Assembly (NCBI GenBank): GCA_019359595.1
Contig: JAHHGZ010000059.1
Location: forward strand, 1 to 36,816
Length of the DNA: 36,816 nt
Direction of reading: 5' to 3'
From: Cyanomargarita calcarea GSE-NOS-MK-12-04C
Lineage (GTDB): Bacteria; Cyanobacteriota; Cyanobacteriia; Cyanobacteriales; Nostocaceae
How positions within the stretch are numbered: position 1 is the first letter of the stretch; each line of letters begins with the position of its first letter. Made by a program: the position numbers and the translations under genes. Of the stretch, positions 32,221 through 36,816 are shown piece by piece. Below the pieces are notes generated by a model. The model did no database searches, was not told the DNA's origin, and saw nothing but the letters and a program-made list of their open reading frames with translations.

Positions 32221-34794
32221 ATGAAAGCTCCACTGCCAAATAACGAAGCAGCAAGGCTGGCAACTCTATACCAGTATGAAATTCTCGATACTAAAGCTGA
32301 ATCGGGGTTTGATGAAATCGTCAGTTTAGCCGCCTATATTTGTGGAACTCCCATTGCTTTAATCAGCCTAATTGATGCTGACCGTCAATGGTTCAAATCG
32401 AAGATCGGAATAGAAGCAACAGAAACACGGCGTGAAGAAGCATTTTGCAGCCATACAATCCTCGAACCCGATATTTTGATTGTTAATGATGCATTGGCTG
32501 ACGAGAGATTTAGTACAAATCCATTGGTGACATCCGAACCCCATATCCGGTTTTATGCTGGTGTCCCCTTGATTACACCCTCTGGGGAAGCGATAGGAGC
32601 GCTTTGTGCCATCGATCGCGTACCGCGATCGATGAGTCCTCTTCAAGTGTCCGCATTGCACGCATTAGGTCATCAAGTCATTACCCAGCTTGAACTTCGC
32701 CGTAGTGCAATTGAATTTAAACAGGCAGAAGTTGCACGACGACAGGAAACTTCCCACTCTCTGTTAGTGGCTGAGATTGCCCAACGTATCCGTCAATCCT
32801 TAAAACTGGAGGAGATTCTTAGCACTACTGTGTCTGAAATCTGGCAGTTCCTACAAGCAGATCGGGTGTTTATTTATCGCTTCAAACCCGATTGGGGCGG
32901 TGTTGTGGTGACAGAATCGGTAAGTTCCGATTACTTGCCTATATTAGGAAGGAAAATCAAAGACTCCTTTTTTGAAAAAAATTGTGGTTGGCAACTTTAT
33001 CAACAGGGACGGATTCAAGTTACAGAGGATATTTATACAGCAGGTTTATCGACATGCCACATCGATTTACTAGCTCAACTCCAAATTAGAGCTAATTTAG
33101 TGGTTCCCATCTTGCAAGAACAATCTTTGTGGGGATTGCTAGTAGTTAACCAATGTGCATCACCCCGACAGTGGCAACAGTCGGACATCAAGTTGCTCTC
33201 TTCATTAGCAATGCAGGTTGCGATCGCAATTCAGCAATCGACACTTTTTGAACAGGTTCAAACTGAACTGATGGAGCGCAAGCAGGCAGAACAGAAAATA
33301 TTGGAACAAGCAGCTCTGCTGGATGTGGCAACAGATGCTATTTTTGTTCAAGATGTAGAAAACCATATTTCATTTTGGAATAAAGGCGCTGAACATCTCT
33401 ACGGCTGGCTCGAAAAAGAGGCTCTCGGTAAAAAAGCAAACAAGCTTTTGTATAAGGGTTTGCGCTTAAGTGTAGAAAATCAAAAAATTGTCCTCCAAGA
33501 AGGCAATTGGTTGGGGGAGTTGCATCAAGTCACCAAATCAGGTCAGAAAATCATCGTCTTTAGTCGCTGGACACTGGTGTGTGATGAAACAGGACAAGCA
33601 AAATCAATTCTGGTCGTCAACAGTGACATTACAGAGAAGAAACTATTTGAAGCACAGTTTCTGCGTGCCCAACGACTGGAGAGCATTGGAACTCTAGCAA
33701 GCGGTATTGCTCACGATTTGAACAATGCCTTAGCACCTGTGCTGATGATTGCTGAACTATTAAAGATAAAAAACTCCGACCCCCAGAGTCAGATGTTGCT
33801 TGCCGAACTTAAAAATAGTGCCAAACGTGGGGCTAATTTAGTTAAGCAAGTGCTGTTTTTTGCACGAGGTGTCGAAGGTCAGCGCACCACAATCCAAGTT
33901 AGGCACTTACTGTTGGAAATTAAGCAGATTGCGGCGCGGACATTTCCGAAGTCAATTGAAATCTATACCGATATATCGCCTACCCTTTGGGCTGTTCATG
34001 CAGATGCAACTCAACTCCATCAGGTATTGATTAACTTAGCAATCAATGCTCGTGATGCGATGCCTGATGGTGGAACTTTAAGCATTTGTGCAGAAAATTT
34101 GTTCATAGATGAACATTATGCCAGGATAAATCTTGATGCCTTGGTGGGCCCCTACGTTGCTATAACGGTGTCGGATACGGGAATGGGTATGTCGCCGGAA
34201 ATCTTGGATAAAATCTTTGAACCATTTTTCACTACTAAAGAGGTGGGCAAAGGCACAGGGCTAGGTCTTTCGACAGTGATGGGAATTATTAAAAACCATG
34301 ACGGTTTTATCAAGGTATATAGTGAGGTTGACCAAGGTAGCCGATTTAAGGTGTATTTACCATCACTTGAAGGTAGTGAAATACAATTGACAGAAAGTGT
34401 TGAAATCCTAACAGGGCATGGAGAATTGATTTTTGTTGTGGATGATGAAGCAACGATTCGAGAGATTACCGAAATGACGCTCTTGGCACACAACTACAAA
34501 GTTTTAGTTGCCAGTGATGGGATTGATGCTTTAGCGGTGTATGCCCAACATAAGCATGAAATCGATATTGTGTTAATGGATATGATGATGCCAGAAATGG
34601 ACGGTTTGAGTGCTATTCGGGTGTTGCAAAAAATTAACTTGCAAGTGAAGATTATTGCTGTCAGTGGACTGGCTTCGAGTGACAAGGTAGCAACTGTTAT
34701 GGGCAGTGGGGTAAAAACATTTTTGCCCAAGCCTTATACTACGCAAGAATTACTCAAAACGATTAATGGTGTTCTCAACACATTAACGTCATAA
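32221..34794 (+). CDS. Hybrid sensor histidine kinase with GAF, cyanobacteriochrome-like GAF, PAS and receiver domains
   Basis: The 857-aa protein is soluble. Domains in order: GAF 1 (about 25-165); GAF 2 (about 190-345) with the cyanobacteriochrome pattern, C279-H280 in AGLSTCHIDLLAQLQIRANLVVPI and LWGLLVVNQ; PAS (about 362-475); HisKA with H498 in ASGIAHDLNN; HATPase with N-box LINLAINARDAMPDGG and GTGLGLSTV; receiver (about 735-855) with D741-D742, phospho-acceptor D787 in VLMDMMMPEMDG, S815 and K837. The Cys-His in GAF 2 is where cyanobacteriochromes attach a bilin, so light sensing is likely but unproven. The HNN/NAL variant after H498 is typical of hybrid kinases with a C-terminal receiver. 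The gene starts 40 bases after the broken receiver gene. Confidence 0.92.
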   Translation: MKAPLPNNEAARLATLYQYEILDTKAESGFDEIVSLAAYICGTPIALISLIDADRQWFKSKIGIEATETRREEAFCSHTILEPDILIVNDALADERFSTNPLVTSEPHIRFYAGVPLITPSGEAIGALCAIDRVPRSMSPLQVSALHALGHQVITQLELRRSAIEFKQAEVARRQETSHSLLVAEIAQRIRQSLKLEEILSTTVSEIWQFLQADRVFIYRFKPDWGGVVVTESVSSDYLPILGRKIKDSFFEKNCGWQLYQQGRIQVTEDIYTAGLSTCHIDLLAQLQIRANLVVPILQEQSLWGLLVVNQCASPRQWQQSDIKLLSSLAMQVAIAIQQSTLFEQVQTELMERKQAEQKILEQAALLDVATDAIFVQDVENHISFWNKGAEHLYGWLEKEALGKKANKLLYKGLRLSVENQKIVLQEGNWLGELHQVTKSGQKIIVFSRWTLVCDETGQAKSILVVNSDITEKKLFEAQFLRAQRLESIGTLASGIAHDLNNALAPVLMIAELLKIKNSDPQSQMLLAELKNSAKRGANLVKQVLFFARGVEGQRTTIQVRHLLLEIKQIAARTFPKSIEIYTDISPTLWAVHADATQLHQVLINLAINARDAMPDGGTLSICAENLFIDEHYARINLDALVGPYVAITVSDTGMGMSPEILDKIFEPFFTTKEVGKGTGLGLSTVMGIIKNHDGFIKVYSEVDQGSRFKVYLPSLEGSEIQLTESVEILTGHGELIFVVDDEATIREITEMTLLAHNYKVLVASDGIDALAVYAQHKHEIDIVLMDMMMPEMDGLSAIRVLQKINLQVKIIAVSGLASSDKVATVMGSGVKTFLPKPYTTQELLKTINGVLNTLTS

Positions 34795-34895
34795 ATTCAG
34801 AAGAAGACAAACGTTTAATTTGTATAAGTACTAAACTAAATAAAAAGTATAAATTATTTAGTAGCACTCAGGGCAAACGCATCTTAAAATCAAGC

Positions 34896-34918
34896 CGGAT
34901 GCAGCGTAGCTGCATCCG
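34896..34918. terminator. Candidate bidirectional terminator between two kinases
   Basis: A 10-bp perfect stem (CGGATGCAGC at 34896-34905, GCTGCATCCG at 34909-34918) with a 3-base loop lies between the convergent hybrid kinase and the minus-strand kinase. On the minus strand a short TTGATTTTAAG follows. It is a good candidate for ending both transcripts. Confidence 0.45.
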
Positions 34919-35018
34919 TACCATTCGAGCGATCGCAAAAACGGTACGATAACTTCTTCTAGCGATTTCTGTAATTTAAATAAAGTCTTGGTTATGTCTA
35001 TCAAGACTTCAAATATAT

Positions 35019-36119
35019 TTATGGAGAGATGGAGAAAGCGGGTAAATCAATTGAGAATACACATCCTTGTTGGGGGAGATTGCGGACAGAAAGTATACCA
35101 TTGTTTAACTCAACGGCGCGTCGTGAAATGGTAAGCCCAAGTCCTAATCCTGATTTGTCTGTTCCCATCTGAGAAAAAGGCTTAAAGAGTTCTTCCTCTA
35201 CTCCAGGAGGAAGTCCTTCACCTTGATCCTCTACTTCAAGCAAAACACGCCCACCTACAGTTTTACTGCGTATCGATACAATTCCACCCGGCTTCGTGAA
35301 CTTAATGGCATTTTGAACCAGATTTGATAGGGCAGATATTATTAGGTGAGGATCTGTAAAAATCTCCAATTCAGGCACTGCTTCAGCATGCACCTCAATT
35401 GATTTGGCACTCGCTTCAAACGATGCAGTAGCCTCAACTTCACTGACTAAGTTAATAACTCGACATCTCTGATATTGAACGGTTGGTTCGTTCCGCAGTC
35501 GCACCTCAACAAGCGAACGATCAATAATGTTCTTCATCCGCGCATGGGCACGTTCAATAATTCGAGATGTACTTCCATCAGCTCCGACTTTCCCTGTCTT
35601 TACAAGTTGGTAAGCTAGAGAGGCGCTAGTCAACGCATTTCGCAATTCATGTGCTAAAAATCCAAGACGCTGAACTTCATCCTGCTCTGCATTCTCGCGC
35701 TGACCTCGATTAAACTCTGTAACTGCTTCAGCGATAGCGATATCAAGGCAGAAATTTAATCGATTGAATTCTCTAGGGGATGCAGTTTGACTACTATTTT
35801 CCTCTATATACTGAGTGATAGCTTGACAAAGAGCGCCATAGCCATGAACAACCTGAGAAATGCTGTAGCCAAGTCTCAACGACTCCTTTCCCCGGCGCTC
35901 TGCAGAGTTTCTGTGAACATTTTCTATAACATTATCACGTGCTTCTCCAAATTCATCTGTATCAGCACGTAATACCTCGATAAGTTCATCATAGAACAAA
36001 GGTAATCCCCTTTCCATTTCGTCGCTCGAACTTCTCGAATCAGCAAGACGGACGATCTTGTTTGAACACAAGGCGAGAATGTTGTCACGTTCTGCTGATA
36101 AAAATTTATGCAACAACAT
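35019..36119 (-). CDS. Soluble sensor histidine kinase with RsbRD-like N-terminal domain
   Basis: The 366-aa protein has an all-helical N-terminal region (about 5-140; GESLRLGYSISQVVHGYGALCQ-like) of the RsbRD/globin-like sensor type. The HisKA motif follows with H157 in FLAHELRNALTSA, then HATPase with ALSNLVQNAIKFTKPGG (N-box), VEDQGEGLPPG (G1) and KSGLGLGLTISRRAVELNNG (G2). There is no membrane span or receiver. It is orphan; its response regulator is not adjacent. It is convergent with the hybrid kinase. The codon usage and G+C content look somewhat higher than those of neighbours by eye, which may reflect transfer; not computed. Confidence 0.9.
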   Translation of the reverse strand: MLLHKFLSAERDNILALCSNKIVRLADSRSSSDEMERGLPLFYDELIEVLRADTDEFGEARDNVIENVHRNSAERRGKESLRLGYSISQVVHGYGALCQAITQYIEENSSQTASPREFNRLNFCLDIAIAEAVTEFNRGQRENAEQDEVQRLGFLAHELRNALTSASLAYQLVKTGKVGADGSTSRIIERAHARMKNIIDRSLVEVRLRNEPTVQYQRCRVINLVSEVEATASFEASAKSIEVHAEAVPELEIFTDPHLIISALSNLVQNAIKFTKPGGIVSIRSKTVGGRVLLEVEDQGEGLPPGVEEELFKPFSQMGTDKSGLGLGLTISRRAVELNNGILSVRNLPQQGCVFSIDLPAFSISP

Positions 36120-36695
36120 TTACATTTATAATGTTATTAATTTTAGAGTTATCTTACCACAAAATCAGTCGAATCTGTCATACTAACGAAGTGATGGAAC
36201 TGTACATTAAGACAGAGATTAGGTAAATTTGTTAGAAAAAGCTGGTTCTTCACTACTTGTTATGCTTAACTAATAGTTGGTATGCCAATTTAGCAAGATC
36301 CCCTCCTACGAAAAACCAAAATTTTCACCCATCAAAGTTCCCTTGACAGTCTACTAAGTAGCCATCATGAACTGCGTACACAAGTACAAATGAAAATGGA
36401 AGACAAGAATACCTATTTTGATCGCAATCGAACCTTTATTTTCAAGTCAGGTGAGCATAAATAAACCTAAAATAAAATTTTGTTGATAGGGCGGGCTAGA
36501 AACCCATTTTATATTTAATTACGCCCACCTGACTCTCGAATACTCCACGCTCAACTTAAGCATAAAAAGTGACTGTACAGAAGTAGTTTTACAATCTGAA
36601 CTTAAAAACTTAACAGGCTTCTACGCACCAGGTGGGCACGACCTTTGTGGAACACCATGCACCTTTAATTATGCCATTTTTATGTTCTGCTGAAC
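36120..36695. other. Intergenic region with repeat fragments and probable IS end
   Basis: About 575 bases upstream of the kinase gene. A GGGCGGGCTAGAAACCC segment near 36490-36506 resembles the inverted copy at 15878-15895. The stretch 36600-36690, just beyond the tnpB stop, contains GC-rich short inverted repeats and is probably the right end of an IS200/IS605-type element. No gene is supported. Confidence 0.45.
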
Positions 36696-36816
36696 TCACC
36701 CCACGGATAAATCCGGGGGGTTCCAACTCACTGCGTGAGTTTCGTTTACCCTTTCAGGTTCCGACTCCTCACGGGCTATTGGATTACTGGACATCTGCTC
36801 TGTCCCACAACCAACA
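36696..36816 (-). CDS. tnpB: C-terminus of probable TnpB (IS200/IS605 family), cut by window end
   Basis: The minus-strand frame entering at the window edge reads VGCGTEQMSSNPIAREESEP and continues to a TGA at 36696-36698, about 39 codons. The polar, Glu-rich tail after a Gly-Cys-Gly-Thr step resembles, to my memory, the variable C-termini of cyanobacterial TnpB proteins, just beyond their zinc finger. TnpB is an RNA-guided endonuclease associated with IS200/IS605 elements, and its guide RNA overlaps the 3' end of the gene. The catalytic part lies outside the window, so this call rests only on the tail. Confidence 0.5.
   Translation of the reverse strand, partial: VGCGTEQMSSNPIAREESEPERVNETHAVSWNPPDLSVG

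Overview
The window looks like chromosomal DNA of a filamentous, probably heterocyst-forming cyanobacterium (Nostoc, Calothrix or Tolypothrix type). Reasons: frequent HIP1 octamers (GCGATCGC), arrays of heptameric short tandem repeats (STRR), pentapeptide-repeat genes, a CrtD-type carotenoid desaturase, a cyanobacteriochrome-type GAF domain and many hairpin repeats between genes. No rRNA, tRNA or CRISPR array was recognised. All calls come from reading the sequence; no database search was run.

Layout. 0.1-2.3 kb: relic of a small gene, then livM and livG of a branched-chain/neutral amino-acid ABC importer. 2.8-5.5 kb: membrane coiled-coil protein and crtD, both minus strand. 5.7-8.9 kb: large secreted/membrane HEAT-repeat + NACHT NTPase split by one frameshift. 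9.6-12.7 kb: M16 peptidase, fructosamine-kinase family protein and a convergent small protein. 12.8-14.5 kb: two pentapeptide-repeat genes around a DUF4174 gene. 15.0-15.7 kb: histidine phosphatase. 16.3-21.9 kb: an unusual three-gene operon (see below). 22.2-25.8 kb: glucokinase, an exported protein, a small orphan and a sugar-binding lipoprotein. 26.0-30.2 kb: CPA2 cation/proton antiporter, YebC-type protein, transaldolase. 30.6-36.1 kb: small zinc-ribbon protein and a signalling cluster (ComFB-like protein, broken receiver, hybrid kinase with a probable cyanobacteriochrome GAF, second soluble kinase). 36.7 kb to the end: C-terminus of a probable TnpB.

The most interesting segment is 16350-21917. 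It holds a protein with two probable winged helices, a 697-aa P-loop ATPase, and an 853-aa protein that joins three nucleic-acid machines: an RNase D-like DEDDy exonuclease, a Cas4/RecB-like PD-(D/E)XK nuclease with four candidate iron-sulfur cysteines, and an FtsK-type DNA translocase. The operon is bounded by repeat-rich DNA on both sides. I infer a DNA-processing or genome-defence module; I cannot match it to a named system from memory.

A second theme is repeat DNA touching genes. STRR arrays abut the start codons of livM, the fructosamine kinase and glk, sit inside the M16 peptidase gene as an in-frame 42-bp block, and form the 3' ends of at least two reading frames. Several mobile-looking hairpin elements fill the other gaps.
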